In this document: positions 1-8,587 of the stretch, in pieces | Layout: every line of letters begins with the position of its first letter | Numbering within the stretch: position 1 is the stretch's first letter | Assembly: GCF_000949385.2 (NCBI RefSeq) | Contig: NZ_JYKO02000001.1 | Coordinates: forward strand, 2,830,488-2,894,487 | Source of the DNA: Pseudomonas sp. LFM046 | GTDB taxonomy: Bacteria; Pseudomonadota; Gammaproteobacteria; Pseudomonadales; Pseudomonadaceae | Length of the DNA: 64,000 nucleotides | Direction: 5' to 3' | Program-made: the position numbers and the translations under genes | The notes under the pieces: generated by a model | Database searches by the model: none | Seen by the model: only the letters and a program-made list of their open reading frames with translations | Told to the model about the DNA's origin: nothing

Positions 1-1
1 G

Positions 2-223
2 GCAGGTCAGCACGGCGGTATCTACCACTCCATGGGCTACAGCGGCCACGGTGTGCAGATGTCGGTGCACATGGGCCAGGTGATGGCCGACGTCATGGGG
101 GGGCGAGCCGAGGCCAACCCCTGGCGGGAACTCAATTGGCCGGCGATTCCCGGGCACTTCGGCAAGCCCTGGTTCCTGCCGTTGGTGGGCGCCTATTACC
201 GGGTTCAGGACTACTTGCACTGA
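2..223 (+). CDS. FAD-dependent oxidoreductase, DAO family (C-terminal part only)
   Basis: The window opens inside this gene; only the last 73 or so codons are present. The visible C-terminus contains a GYSGHGVQ stretch followed by a helix with GQVMADVM. This is the usual end of DAO-type flavoenzymes (glycine oxidase or gamma-glutamylputrescine oxidase-like), where the His-Gly segment contacts FAD. A related GHGFQ segment occurs in the complete DAO protein encoded at 7433-8587. It lies on the same strand as, and about 130 bases before, a peptide/opine-type ABC importer operon, so it may belong to the same pathway. Substrate cannot be told from this fragment. Confidence 0.75.
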   Translation, partial: AGQHGGIYHSMGYSGHGVQMSVHMGQVMADVMGGRAEANPWRELNWPAIPGHFGKPWFLPLVGAYYRVQDYLH

Positions 224-350
224 GCATGTTCTGGTTAAGGAGAGTTATCCCGAACGAGCTGGATTGTTGATTCACCGTCGTTTGCGTTACCAGGTCGCTC
301 CGCTTGATCGCGGACATTCGAACCTTCCAATTATCGACAGGTAGAACGAT

Positions 351-2000
351 ATGACTGACAACAAGAACAATATCGAAACCCAACTGATTAGCGGTGAGCA
401 GAGCCAACGTATTTTCGAAGGGCTCAATCGCGGCATGTCGCGCCGCGATGCGCTGCGCATGCTGGGGCTGGCGGGTATGGCGGTGGCAGGCGCAGGTAGC
501 CTGTTCGGCTCGGCGGGCCAGGCCTTCGCTGCCACTTCCACGGCTACGGCTGCAGGGAAGGGCAAGCGCGGCGGCCGCATCAAGGTCGCCAGCGCCACCA
601 GTTCCACCGCCGATACGCTGGATCCGGCCAAGGGCGGGAACTACACCGACTATTGCCGCCACAACATGTTCTACAACGGTCTGACTACGCTGGACGATCA
701 GCTGGCGCCGCAGATGGCCCTGGCCGAGTCGTTCGACACCAGCGACGCAACTTCCTGGACCATCAAGCTGCGCAAGGATGTGGTGTTCCACGACGGCAAG
801 CCGTTCACCTCGGCCGACGTGGTCTATTCGCTGAACCGTCACAAGGTGCCGGAGCTCGGTTCCAAGGTGCTGACCATCGCCAAGCAGCTCGAGGAAGTGA
901 AGGCCGTCGGCCCGCACGAGGTGCAGATCCGCCTGGGCAGCGCCAACGCCGACCTGCCGTCCCTGCTCGCCACCACGCATTTCCTTATCGTGCGCGACGG
1001 CACCACCGATTTCACTCTCGCCAATGGCACCGGGCCGTTCAAGTGCGCCGAGTTCCAGCCCGGCGTGCGCTCGATCGCCAAGCGCAACGACAGCTACTGG
1101 AAGCCGGGCCTGCCCTACCTCGACGAGATCGAATTCTTTGCCATCCCCGACGAGGCAGCGCGCATCAGTGCCCTGCTGGCCGGTGACGTGGATCTGATCA
1201 ACCCGGTCAACCCGCGTTCGGTTTCGCGCATCCAGGATAACCCCAAGGTCGCCCTGATGGAGACCAAGACCGGTGGCTACACCGACCTGGTGCTGCGCGA
1301 CGAACTGGGCCCGTTACAGAATCCGGACTTCGTCCTGGCGATGAAGCACCTGCTCGATCGCAAGCAGATCAATCGGGTCGCCTTCCGCGGTTACGGCACC
1401 ATCGCCAACGATCAACCGATCGCCCCGAGCAACCGCTACTACTTCGCCGGTTTGCCGCAACGCGAGCTCGACCCGGAGAAGGCCAAGTACCATCTGCAGA
1501 AATCCGGCATGGCCGGGCGCACCCTGCCCCTTGTGTGTTCAGAAGCCGCGACCGGCTCGGTGGATATCGCCCAGTTGCTGCAGCTCTCGGGCCAGCAGAT
1601 CGGCCTCAAGCTCGATATCAAGCGAGTGCCGTCCGACGGCTACTGGTCCAACCATTGGATGAAGCACCCGCTGGGCTTCGGCAACGTCGGTACGCGGCCG
1701 ACCGCGGATCTGCTGTTCAGCCTGTTCTTCCAGTCCGACGCGGGCATGAACGAATCGGGTTGGAAGAACGAGCAGTTCGACCAGCTGCTGCTGGCCGCCC
1801 GCGGCGAGACCGACGAGGCCAAGCGCAAGCAGATGTACGCCGACATGCAGGTGCTGGTGCATGAGCACTGTGGCATCGGTATCCCGCAGTTCAACAGCAG
1901 CCTCGACGGCCACAACGCCAAGCTGAAAGGGCTCTCGCCGCATCCGCTCGGCGGCCTGATGGGCTACATGTTCGCCGAACGCGTCTGGCTGGATGCCTGA
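351..2000 (+). CDS. ABC transporter substrate-binding protein, family 5 (Dpp/Opp-like), Tat-exported
   Basis: This 549-residue protein is the periplasmic receptor of a dipeptide/nickel/opine-type importer. A twin-arginine signal (SRRDALRMLG, near residue 30) precedes a hydrophobic alanine/glycine-rich segment ending near AFA, so Tat export is likely. The mature part has family-5 landmarks: TLDPAKGGNYTD at its start, a W-x-I-x-LRKDV-FHDGKPF block, and a DLLFSLFFQSD-type C-lobe. It heads a run of genes for two permeases and a fused ATPase, so it is the importer's specificity component. With HcnABC-like dehydrogenase genes downstream, an opine or N-substituted amino acid ligand is plausible, but this is inferred. 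Start chosen at ATG 351. Confidence 0.9.
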   Translation: MTDNKNNIETQLISGEQSQRIFEGLNRGMSRRDALRMLGLAGMAVAGAGSLFGSAGQAFAATSTATAAGKGKRGGRIKVASATSSTADTLDPAKGGNYTDYCRHNMFYNGLTTLDDQLAPQMALAESFDTSDATSWTIKLRKDVVFHDGKPFTSADVVYSLNRHKVPELGSKVLTIAKQLEEVKAVGPHEVQIRLGSANADLPSLLATTHFLIVRDGTTDFTLANGTGPFKCAEFQPGVRSIAKRNDSYWKPGLPYLDEIEFFAIPDEAARISALLAGDVDLINPVNPRSVSRIQDNPKVALMETKTGGYTDLVLRDELGPLQNPDFVLAMKHLLDRKQINRVAFRGYGTIANDQPIAPSNRYYFAGLPQRELDPEKAKYHLQKSGMAGRTLPLVCSEAATGSVDIAQLLQLSGQQIGLKLDIKRVPSDGYWSNHWMKHPLGFGNVGTRPTADLLFSLFFQSDAGMNESGWKNEQFDQLLLAARGETDEAKRKQMYADMQVLVHEHCGIGIPQFNSSLDGHNAKLKGLSPHPLGGLMGYMFAERVWLDA

Positions 2001-2071
2001 CGCAGGTTCGATAACCAAGGCGCCGCCTGCAGGGTCGTGCAGGCGGCGTCATATAAGAAAAGGGTTCAGTT

Positions 2072-3025
2072 ATGAACAGCACCATTGCGCGCCTTGTGAT
2101 TGGTCGATTGGCGGTAGGCGTGCTCACGCTGCTTATCGTGTCGCTGGTGGTCTACTTCCTCACCAGCCTGCTGCCCGGCGATGCGGTTCAGGAGCAGCTC
2201 GGTCAGGAAGCGACCCCGGAAGCGGTGGCGGCCCTGCGCGCGCAGCTCGGCCTGGACCAGCCGGTGTACTTGCGTTACCTCTTCTGGCTGGGCGGGCTGG
2301 TCACCGGCGATCCCGGTATCTCCCTGGTCAACGGCATGGCGGTCGACGAAATGATCGCAGGCCGGCTACCTAACAGCCTGCGTCTGGCCGCGATCGCGGC
2401 GTTGGTCTCGGTGCCGCTGGCGTTGACCATCGGCATTCTCTCGGCGATGTACCGCGGCTCGATCTTCGACCGCTACAGCAACATGGCGGCGGTGTTCGCC
2501 GTGTCCGTCCCGGAATTTCTGATCGCCACCGTCGCTGTGCTGATCTTCGCCGTGAAGCTAGGTTGGTTGTCGGCGCTGTCGCGCGATGTCGAGGTTGAAA
2601 CGCTGGGCGAACTGGTCCGGGTCTACGCCATGCCGGTGCTGACCCTGTGCTGCGTGCTGACCGCGCAGATGGCGCGTATGACCCGCGCCGCGGTGATCGA
2701 TCAGCTCAGCGCTTCCTATGTCGAAATGGCAATTCTCAAAGGGGCACGGCCGATCCGCGTGGTGCTGCGCCACGCGCTGCCCAATGCCATCGGGCCGATC
2801 GTCAACGCCGTCGCCCTTAGCCTGTCGTACCTGCTCGGCGGCGTGGTCATCGTCGAGTCGATTTTCAACTATCCGGGTGTCGCGACGCTATTGGTCAACG
2901 GCGTGATCACCCGTGACTTGCCACTGGTACAGGCATGCGTGATGTTGTTCAGCCTAGGTTTTCTGGTGCTGGTGCTGCTCGCCGACCTCTGTGCAATTCT
3001 GTCCAACCCGAGGCTGCGCAAATGA
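2072..3025 (+). CDS. ABC transporter permease, DppB/OppB-like
   Basis: A 317-residue inner-membrane permease of the family-5 importer. It begins with a long hydrophobic helix (LTLLIVSLVVYFLTSLLPGD), the characteristic DppB start that leads into a periplasmic loop with the LGLDQPV motif. Five or more further helices follow. The EAA loop that docks the ATPase is seen as YVEMAILKGARPIRVVLRHALPNA. It is 71 bases after the binding-protein gene and overlaps the next permease by four bases (ATGA), showing translational coupling. Confidence 0.93.
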   Translation: MNSTIARLVIGRLAVGVLTLLIVSLVVYFLTSLLPGDAVQEQLGQEATPEAVAALRAQLGLDQPVYLRYLFWLGGLVTGDPGISLVNGMAVDEMIAGRLPNSLRLAAIAALVSVPLALTIGILSAMYRGSIFDRYSNMAAVFAVSVPEFLIATVAVLIFAVKLGWLSALSRDVEVETLGELVRVYAMPVLTLCCVLTAQMARMTRAAVIDQLSASYVEMAILKGARPIRVVLRHALPNAIGPIVNAVALSLSYLLGGVVIVESIFNYPGVATLLVNGVITRDLPLVQACVMLFSLGFLVLVLLADLCAILSNPRLRK

Positions 3026-3900
3026 AACTGAGCACTAATCCAGCGAAACCAAACGCAGGGGATGGGGCCGTCGTGCCCCGCAAGCGCCGCTTCCGTCTGT
3101 CCGTCGGCGGACTTATAGGGCTGCTGATCGTTCTGTTCTGGGCCCTGATGGCCTTCATCGGTCCGCTGATCGCGCCCCACGACGCCAATGCCTTGGTCAG
3201 CGACGAGTTCTTCGGCCCTCTCAGCCTGGAGTATCCGCTGGGTACCGATTTCCTGGGCCGCGACATCCTCAGCCGGCTGCTGCATGGCGCCCCCTACACC
3301 ATCGGCGTGGCATTGGTGGGGACCCTACTGGCCTGCACGGCCGGCTTGGTGCTGGCCCTGGTGGCGGCTGCCTCCGGTGGCTGGATCGATGCAGCCATAA
3401 GCCGTATCCAGGACACGCTGATCGCGATTCCGAACAAGATCTTCGCTCTGCTCATGGTGGCCTCGTTCGGCTCCTCGGTGCCGGTGCTGCTGTTGATGGC
3501 GGCCTTCGCCTATATGCCAGGCTCCTTCCGCATCGCCCGTGCCTCGGCGGTGAACGTAATGACCATGGACTTCGTCCGGGTCGCCCGCACCCGTGGCGAA
3601 GGTATGCCCTACATCATCTTCATCGAAGTGCTGCCAAACATGCTGCGCCCGGTGCTGACCGATTTCGGCCTGCGATTCGTGTATGTGGTGCTGCTGCTCA
3701 GCGCGATGAGCTTCCTCGGCCTGGGCATCCAGCCGCCGGACGCCGACTGGGGCTCGCTGGTGCGCGAGAACATTCTGGGTCTGGGCGAGGGTGCCCCGGC
3801 CGTGCTGGTACCCGCGGTCGCCATCGCCACCCTGACCATGGGGGTCAATCTGCTCATCGACAGTTTCGGCGGTCGGTCCAAGCGTGAGATGGAGAAGTGA
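3022..3900 (+). CDS. ABC transporter permease, DppC/OppC-like
   Basis: A 292-residue second permease. The chosen ATG overlaps the upstream stop (ATGA); a longer in-frame extension into the previous gene is rejected. It has the DppC layout: a cytoplasmic basic N-terminus (RKRRFRLS), a first helix near residue 30, the LGTDFLGRDILSRLL motif before the transmembrane core, and an EAA loop (DFVRVARTRGEGMPYIIF). Its C-terminus has the GLGIQPPDADWGSLV motif typical of DppC. It pairs with the upstream permease to form the channel. Confidence 0.93.
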   Translation: MKLSTNPAKPNAGDGAVVPRKRRFRLSVGGLIGLLIVLFWALMAFIGPLIAPHDANALVSDEFFGPLSLEYPLGTDFLGRDILSRLLHGAPYTIGVALVGTLLACTAGLVLALVAAASGGWIDAAISRIQDTLIAIPNKIFALLMVASFGSSVPVLLLMAAFAYMPGSFRIARASAVNVMTMDFVRVARTRGEGMPYIIFIEVLPNMLRPVLTDFGLRFVYVVLLLSAMSFLGLGIQPPDADWGSLVRENILGLGEGAPAVLVPAVAIATLTMGVNLLIDSFGGRSKREMEK

Positions 3901-3901
3901 G

Positions 3902-5725
3902 ATGAACGAAATCGTCAAGGTAAGCGGTCTGCGAGTGGCCGCACGCAACGATGAGGGCATCGACATACCTATCGTGCACGGTGCCGATTTCAGCCTGAAC
4001 AAGGGCGAGGTACTGGCGTTGATCGGTGAGTCCGGCTCGGGCAAGAGCACCATCGCGCTGTCGTTGATGGGCTATGCACGCTCCGGCTGCCGCATCGTCG
4101 GCGGCTCGGTGCGCATCGGCGACGTCGACGTGCTGAAGCTGTCGAATGCCGAGCTGGCAAAGTTGCGCGGGCGCACTGTGGCCTACATCGCACAGAGCGC
4201 AGCTGCGGCATTCAATCCGTCCAAAAGCATCATGGAACAGGTGATTGAAAGCGCACTGATCCATGGCGTGCTGACGCGGCAGGAGGCGCAGGCCAAGGCC
4301 GTCGAGCTGTTCCGGGAGCTGGCGCTGCCGGAACCTGAACGCATCGGCGCGCGTTATCCGCACCAGGTCTCGGGCGGGCAGCTGCAGCGGCTGATGGCCG
4401 CCATGGCGCTGATCACCGATCCGGCGCTGGTGATTCTCGACGAGCCGACCACCGCGCTTGATGTCACCACGCAGATCGAAGTATTGCGGGCCTTCAAGCG
4501 GGTGGTCCGTGAGCGCGGCGCTACCGCGGTGTACGTCTCTCATGACTTGGCGGTGGTCGCACAGATGGCTGATCGTATCGTCGTGTTGCGCGGTGGCGAG
4601 ATCCAGGAAAACAACCGTACTGAACAGATTCTGGCGGCTGCGGAGCATCCCTATACCCGCAGCCTCCTGGCTGCGTTGAAGCCGGAGGCGCTGCCGAGCG
4701 CGAGCGATCAAGCGACTGCACCCTCGGCCGATGTTCCGCTGATCGACGTCCGAGGCCTGGAGCTTTGCTACGGCCCGAAGAAGGTGCTTCAGGATGTAGA
4801 CCTTCAGGTCCGACGCGGCGCCGCAGTCGGCGTGATCGGCGAGTCCGGGTCGGGGAAAACCACCCTGGCGATGGCTATCGCAGGCCTGGCGGACCCGTCG
4901 GCTGGGCAGATCCTGCTGGACGGCCAGCCCCTCAGTAGAACGCTGGCCGGTCGTACCCGTGAGCAACTGCGGCGTGTTCAGTATGTCTTCCAGAACGCCG
5001 ATACGGCGCTGAACCCGCGGCACACCATCGAAGAGATCCTGGGGCGCCCGCTGCGCTTCTATCACGGCATGAAGGGGCAGCAGCAGCGACGGCGGGTAGC
5101 CGAGCTGCTGGAGCTGGTACAACTGCCCGCAAGCATCGCACAACGTCTGCCCGGAGAGTTGTCCGGTGGCCAGAAGCAGCGCATCAACCTGGCGCGGGCT
5201 CTGGCGGCGGAGCCGGATCTGATCCTGTGTGACGAAGTGACCTCGGCACTGGATACGGTAGTGGGGGCCGCGATCTTGGAACTGTTGCGCGATCTGCGCC
5301 GCGAGCTGGGGGTTTCCTACCTGTTCATCAGTCACGACATCTCCACTGTGCGTGCCCTGTGCGACGAGGTCGTGGTGATGTACAGCGGCCACAAGGTGGA
5401 GACAGGCGATTGCGAGTCGTTCGCCCAGGCTCCGTTCCATCCTTACACCGATCTGCTGATTCATTCGGTACCTGAACTGCGCCAGGGCTGGCTGGAGAGC
5501 TGCGGAAGCAAATGCGGGCCTCTGCCGCCGGTCACCGCGCCGTCCCGCACAGCGGATCTCTGCACCTTCCTCGATCGTTGCCCAGTGCGCATCGAAGGTC
5601 GCTGCAACCACAGCGCGCCGCCGCGCCGGCAAATCGGTGGGGGCGAGGTGCTCTGCCATCACACCGGCGATGAATTGCTCAAGGTGCAGCAGATCGCCGA
5701 GAAGATCTCAAGGACATACGCATGA
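3902..5725 (+). CDS. ABC transporter ATP-binding protein, fused DppD-DppF type
   Basis: A 607-residue protein with two complete nucleotide-binding domains in one chain, replacing the usual separate DppD and DppF. Domain 1 has Walker A GESGSGKST, signature VSGGQLQRL and Walker B VILDEP. Domain 2 has GESGSGKTT, LSGGQKQRI and a Walker B ending LCDEV. The C-terminus keeps the cysteine-bearing oligopeptide-transporter tail (CTFLDRCPVR, RCNHS). Start at ATG 3902, one base after the preceding stop; its stop overlaps the next gene by four bases. It energises the importer encoded at 351-3900. Confidence 0.93.
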   Translation: MNEIVKVSGLRVAARNDEGIDIPIVHGADFSLNKGEVLALIGESGSGKSTIALSLMGYARSGCRIVGGSVRIGDVDVLKLSNAELAKLRGRTVAYIAQSAAAAFNPSKSIMEQVIESALIHGVLTRQEAQAKAVELFRELALPEPERIGARYPHQVSGGQLQRLMAAMALITDPALVILDEPTTALDVTTQIEVLRAFKRVVRERGATAVYVSHDLAVVAQMADRIVVLRGGEIQENNRTEQILAAAEHPYTRSLLAALKPEALPSASDQATAPSADVPLIDVRGLELCYGPKKVLQDVDLQVRRGAAVGVIGESGSGKTTLAMAIAGLADPSAGQILLDGQPLSRTLAGRTREQLRRVQYVFQNADTALNPRHTIEEILGRPLRFYHGMKGQQQRRRVAELLELVQLPASIAQRLPGELSGGQKQRINLARALAAEPDLILCDEVTSALDTVVGAAILELLRDLRRELGVSYLFISHDISTVRALCDEVVVMYSGHKVETGDCESFAQAPFHPYTDLLIHSVPELRQGWLESCGSKCGPLPPVTAPSRTADLCTFLDRCPVRIEGRCNHSAPPRRQIGGGEVLCHHTGDELLKVQQIAEKISRTYA

Positions 5726-6030
5726 ACGGACGATTCGTACGGCTCGCCGAGCGCGAGCGCGCCACCGTCCGCCTGACGGTTGACGGCACGCCAATCGAGG
5801 CGCTGCAGGGCGATACCCTGATGGTGGCAATCCTCAGCCAGCGCGCGGCGCTGCGCCAGTCGGAGTTCGATGACGGCCGGCGCGCCGGCTTCTGCCTGAT
5901 GGGGGCCTGCCAGGATTGCTGGGTCTGGACCCGCGATGGCGGGCGGTTGCGGGCCTGCTCCAGCGAAGTTCGCGAGGGCCTGGATATTCTCACCAAACAA
6001 CCGGAGGCAGTATGGCCACTGCGCGGCTGA
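5722..6030 (+). CDS. (2Fe-2S)-binding small subunit, HcnA-like
   Basis: A 102-residue ferredoxin-like protein of the kind that forms the small subunit of HcnABC hydrogen cyanide synthase, opine oxidases and D-hydroxyproline dehydrogenase. The cysteine cluster GFCLMGACQDCWVW followed by RACSSEV gives the C-x4-C-x2-C...C ligands for a 2Fe-2S centre. It overlaps the ATPase gene upstream (ATGA) and the next gene begins inside its last codons (ATG 6012). The strict overlap indicates stoichiometric expression with the two flavoprotein subunits. No transmembrane segment is seen; electrons probably pass to the respiratory chain. Confidence 0.88.
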   Translation: MNGRFVRLAERERATVRLTVDGTPIEALQGDTLMVAILSQRAALRQSEFDDGRRAGFCLMGACQDCWVWTRDGGRLRACSSEVREGLDILTKQPEAVWPLRG

Positions 6031-7436
6031 ATAATCTTCGAAAGGACCAGGCCCGGGTAGTGATCGTCGGTGCCGGGCCGGCCGGTACGCGCTGTGCCGA
6101 GGCGTTGGTGGCGGCTGGTATCCGGCCGATCCTGATCGACGAGAACCGTCGCGACGGCGGGCAGATCTATCGCCGCCAACCCGAGGGCTTCACCCGCGAC
6201 TATGCGACGCTCTATGGCAGCGAGGCGGACAAGGCCCGTGCGCTTCACGAAACCTTTGACCGACTGCGCGGGCGTATCGACTACCGGCCTGACACCCTGG
6301 TCTGGAACCTCACCCCGGGGCAGCTGTGCTGCGTCAGCCAGGGCAAGCATTGCACGGTCGATTACGATGCGCTGATCCTCTGCACGGGGGCCAGCGACCG
6401 ACTGATGCCGATGCCCGGTTGGCAGTTGGCCGGCACCTACAGCCTGGGCGGCGCACAGATCGCCCTCAAGTCGCAAGCGGTATCGATCGGCCGGCGTGTG
6501 GTGTTCATGGGCAGTGGACCGCTGCTCTATCTGGTGGCCAGCCAATACGTGAAGGCGGGAGCTGAGGTCGCGGCCGTGCTGGATACCTCGCCGCTGAGCA
6601 AGCGCATCGCCGCCCTGCCGAAGCTGTTGGCGCGTCCGCGCGTGCTGTTCACCGGGATGAAACTGCTGGCCCAGCTCTTGCTGAAGGGTATTCCGGTGCA
6701 CCTCGGCGTCGAGGCGCTGGAAATTCTCGGCGATCCGGAGCGCGGTGTCAGCGCGGTACGGGTCCGCAGCACCAATGGAGATTCCCTCTCATTCTCCTGC
6801 GATGCCCTGGCGCTCGGTTATCACCTGCGTCCGGAAACCCAGTTGGCCGATATGGCCGGCTGCGGCTTCCGTTTCCAGGAAGCCTCTCGGCAGTGGGTGC
6901 TGGACATCGATGAGCAGGGTAGGACTACCGCGGCTGGTGTGTATGCGGCCGGCGACGGGACACGTATTCGCGGTGCCGATGCCGCCGAGCTCGCCGGTCG
7001 TCTGGCTGCGCTGACCCTGCTGCAGGACTTGAACGAACCGGTGGATCTGGCACGGATCGCCGAACAGCAGCAGGCTTTGGCGACGATGGAGACCTTCAGC
7101 CTTGGCCTCTACCAGGCCTTCCCCTGGCCGGCCGGGCAGGCCAAGGCACTGCCCGACAAGGCCATAGTCTGCCGCTGCGAGATGATCAGCGCCGGCGAGC
7201 TGCGCAACACGGTGCGCGAGAAGGGCGCCTGCGAGGTCAACCGTGCCAAGGCGTTCAGCCGGGTCGGCATGGGCCGCTGCCAGGGCCGTTACTGCTCGCA
7301 AGCCGGTGCCGAGGTGATTGCCGCGGCAGCCGGCGTGGCAGTTGAACTGGTCGGCCGTCAGCGTGGCCAAGCGCCGGTCAAGCCGCTGTCGATGCTGACC
7401 GAGGAAGTAACGCCGAGCGAGGAGGTAACGCAGTGA
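6012..7436 (+). CDS. NAD(P)/FAD-dependent oxidoreductase subunit, HcnB-like
   Basis: A 474-residue flavoprotein. The N-terminal FAD Rossmann motif is VVIVGAGPAG and a second dinucleotide fold lies at VVFMGSGPLL. The C-terminal 70 residues form a BFD-like 2Fe-2S domain with CRCEM and GRCQGRYC. This is the architecture of HcnB and of the A subunit of opine oxidases and D-hydroxyproline dehydrogenase. Start set at ATG 6012, before the Rossmann motif; the more distal in-frame start lies inside the previous gene. It shares four bases with the next gene. Together with 5722-6030 and 7433-8587 it should make a membrane-associated alpha-beta-gamma amine or opine dehydrogenase. Confidence 0.88.
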   Translation: MATARLNNLRKDQARVVIVGAGPAGTRCAEALVAAGIRPILIDENRRDGGQIYRRQPEGFTRDYATLYGSEADKARALHETFDRLRGRIDYRPDTLVWNLTPGQLCCVSQGKHCTVDYDALILCTGASDRLMPMPGWQLAGTYSLGGAQIALKSQAVSIGRRVVFMGSGPLLYLVASQYVKAGAEVAAVLDTSPLSKRIAALPKLLARPRVLFTGMKLLAQLLLKGIPVHLGVEALEILGDPERGVSAVRVRSTNGDSLSFSCDALALGYHLRPETQLADMAGCGFRFQEASRQWVLDIDEQGRTTAAGVYAAGDGTRIRGADAAELAGRLAALTLLQDLNEPVDLARIAEQQQALATMETFSLGLYQAFPWPAGQAKALPDKAIVCRCEMISAGELRNTVREKGACEVNRAKAFSRVGMGRCQGRYCSQAGAEVIAAAAGVAVELVGRQRGQAPVKPLSMLTEEVTPSEEVTQ

Positions 7437-8587
7437 GTGTGCACAAGAGTGATGTACTGATCGTCGGCGGTGGCCTGATGGGGGCGGCCTCGGCGTTTTT
7501 CTTGCGCCAACGCGGGCGCTCGGTAGTCCTGCTCGAGCGGGACATGGTTGGCCAGTACGCCAGCGGGGTGAACTTTGGCAACGTGCGCCGCCAGGGGCGC
7601 TTCCTCGGACAGTTGGAGCTGGCCAACCGCTCCTGGGCGCTATGGCATCGCCTGCCGGAACTGATCGACGACGACCTTGAATTCATTGCCAGCGGGCATA
7701 TGCGGGTCTGTTACCGGGAGGACGAGATCGCCGAACTAGAGGCGTACGCCGCGGCGCCCGAGGCGCGCGAACTGGATCTGCGCATCTATAGCGGTCGCGA
7801 ACTGCACGAACGTTTTCCCTTCCTCGGCCCGGAGGTCAAGGGCGGCTCCTATGCGCCGCACGACGGTCACGCCAACCCGCGACTGGCCGCGCCTGCCTTT
7901 GCCCGTGCTGCGCGGCGCGCTGGGGCGATAGTTGAGGAGCGCACCGAGGTGTCCACAGTGCAGAAGGTCGGTGGGCAGTTCCATGTGACGACCCGCGACG
8001 GTCGCGAGTACCGCGCCGAGCAACTGTTGATCACCGCTGGCGCCTGGGGTGAGAAGCTTTCCGCGCAGTTCGGTGAGCCGGTGCCGCTGGTCACCAAAGG
8101 CCCGCAGATGTCGGTCACCGAGCCGGTACCCTATGCGCTGAAGACGGTGATTGGTGTGTACACCAAGCATCCCGAGGAAATGCTGTACTTCCGGCAGATT
8201 CCGCGCGGCAACATCATCATCGGCGGTTGCAGTCACACCACGCCGGACATGCTCAACCGAAGGGCGCATTTCGATCCGCAGAGCCTCCTCAAGCAGTTGC
8301 AACAGATGCACCGACTCGCGCCGCACATGTGCAACCTGAACATCATCCGGACCTGGAGCGGCATCGAGAGCTACCTGCCGGACTCGCTGCCAATCATGGG
8401 GCCGAGCTGCCAGGTTGACGGGCTGTTCTACGCCTTCGCCTTCTGCGGTCACGGCTTCCAGCTCGGCCCCGGGGTCGGTGACGTGATGGCCGAGTTGATG
8501 AGCACCGGTAGCACCAGCACCTCGATTGCGCCGTTCAGCATCGGCCGCTTCGCCGAGGCTCCCGAGCAGCGGAGCAAGGCGTCATGA
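7433..8587 (+). CDS. FAD-dependent oxidoreductase, DAO family (HcnC-like catalytic subunit)
   Basis: A 384-residue DAO-fold protein, the presumed substrate-oxidising subunit. It has the FAD motif DVLIVGGGLMGAAS at the start and a SGHMRV segment mid-protein. The C-terminal FAD contact includes TWSGIESYLPDSLP and CGHGFQLGPG. It starts at GTG 7433, which overlaps the upstream stop (GTGA) and is preceded by a strong GGAGG ribosome site. Family members oxidise glycine, sarcosine, opines or D-hydroxyproline. The precise substrate is not readable from sequence; the adjacent family-5 importer and deacylase favour an N-substituted amino acid. Confidence 0.88.
   Translation: MSVHKSDVLIVGGGLMGAASAFFLRQRGRSVVLLERDMVGQYASGVNFGNVRRQGRFLGQLELANRSWALWHRLPELIDDDLEFIASGHMRVCYREDEIAELEAYAAAPEARELDLRIYSGRELHERFPFLGPEVKGGSYAPHDGHANPRLAAPAFARAARRAGAIVEERTEVSTVQKVGGQFHVTTRDGREYRAEQLLITAGAWGEKLSAQFGEPVPLVTKGPQMSVTEPVPYALKTVIGVYTKHPEEMLYFRQIPRGNIIIGGCSHTTPDMLNRRAHFDPQSLLKQLQQMHRLAPHMCNLNIIRTWSGIESYLPDSLPIMGPSCQVDGLFYAFAFCGHGFQLGPGVGDVMAELMSTGSTSTSIAPFSIGRFAEAPEQRSKAS

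Noticed and set aside
3854..5662. A 602-codon open frame on the minus strand
   Set aside because: Antisense to the fused ABC ATPase gene, which has full Walker motifs; low-complexity Arg/Gln/His composition indicates a shadow frame.
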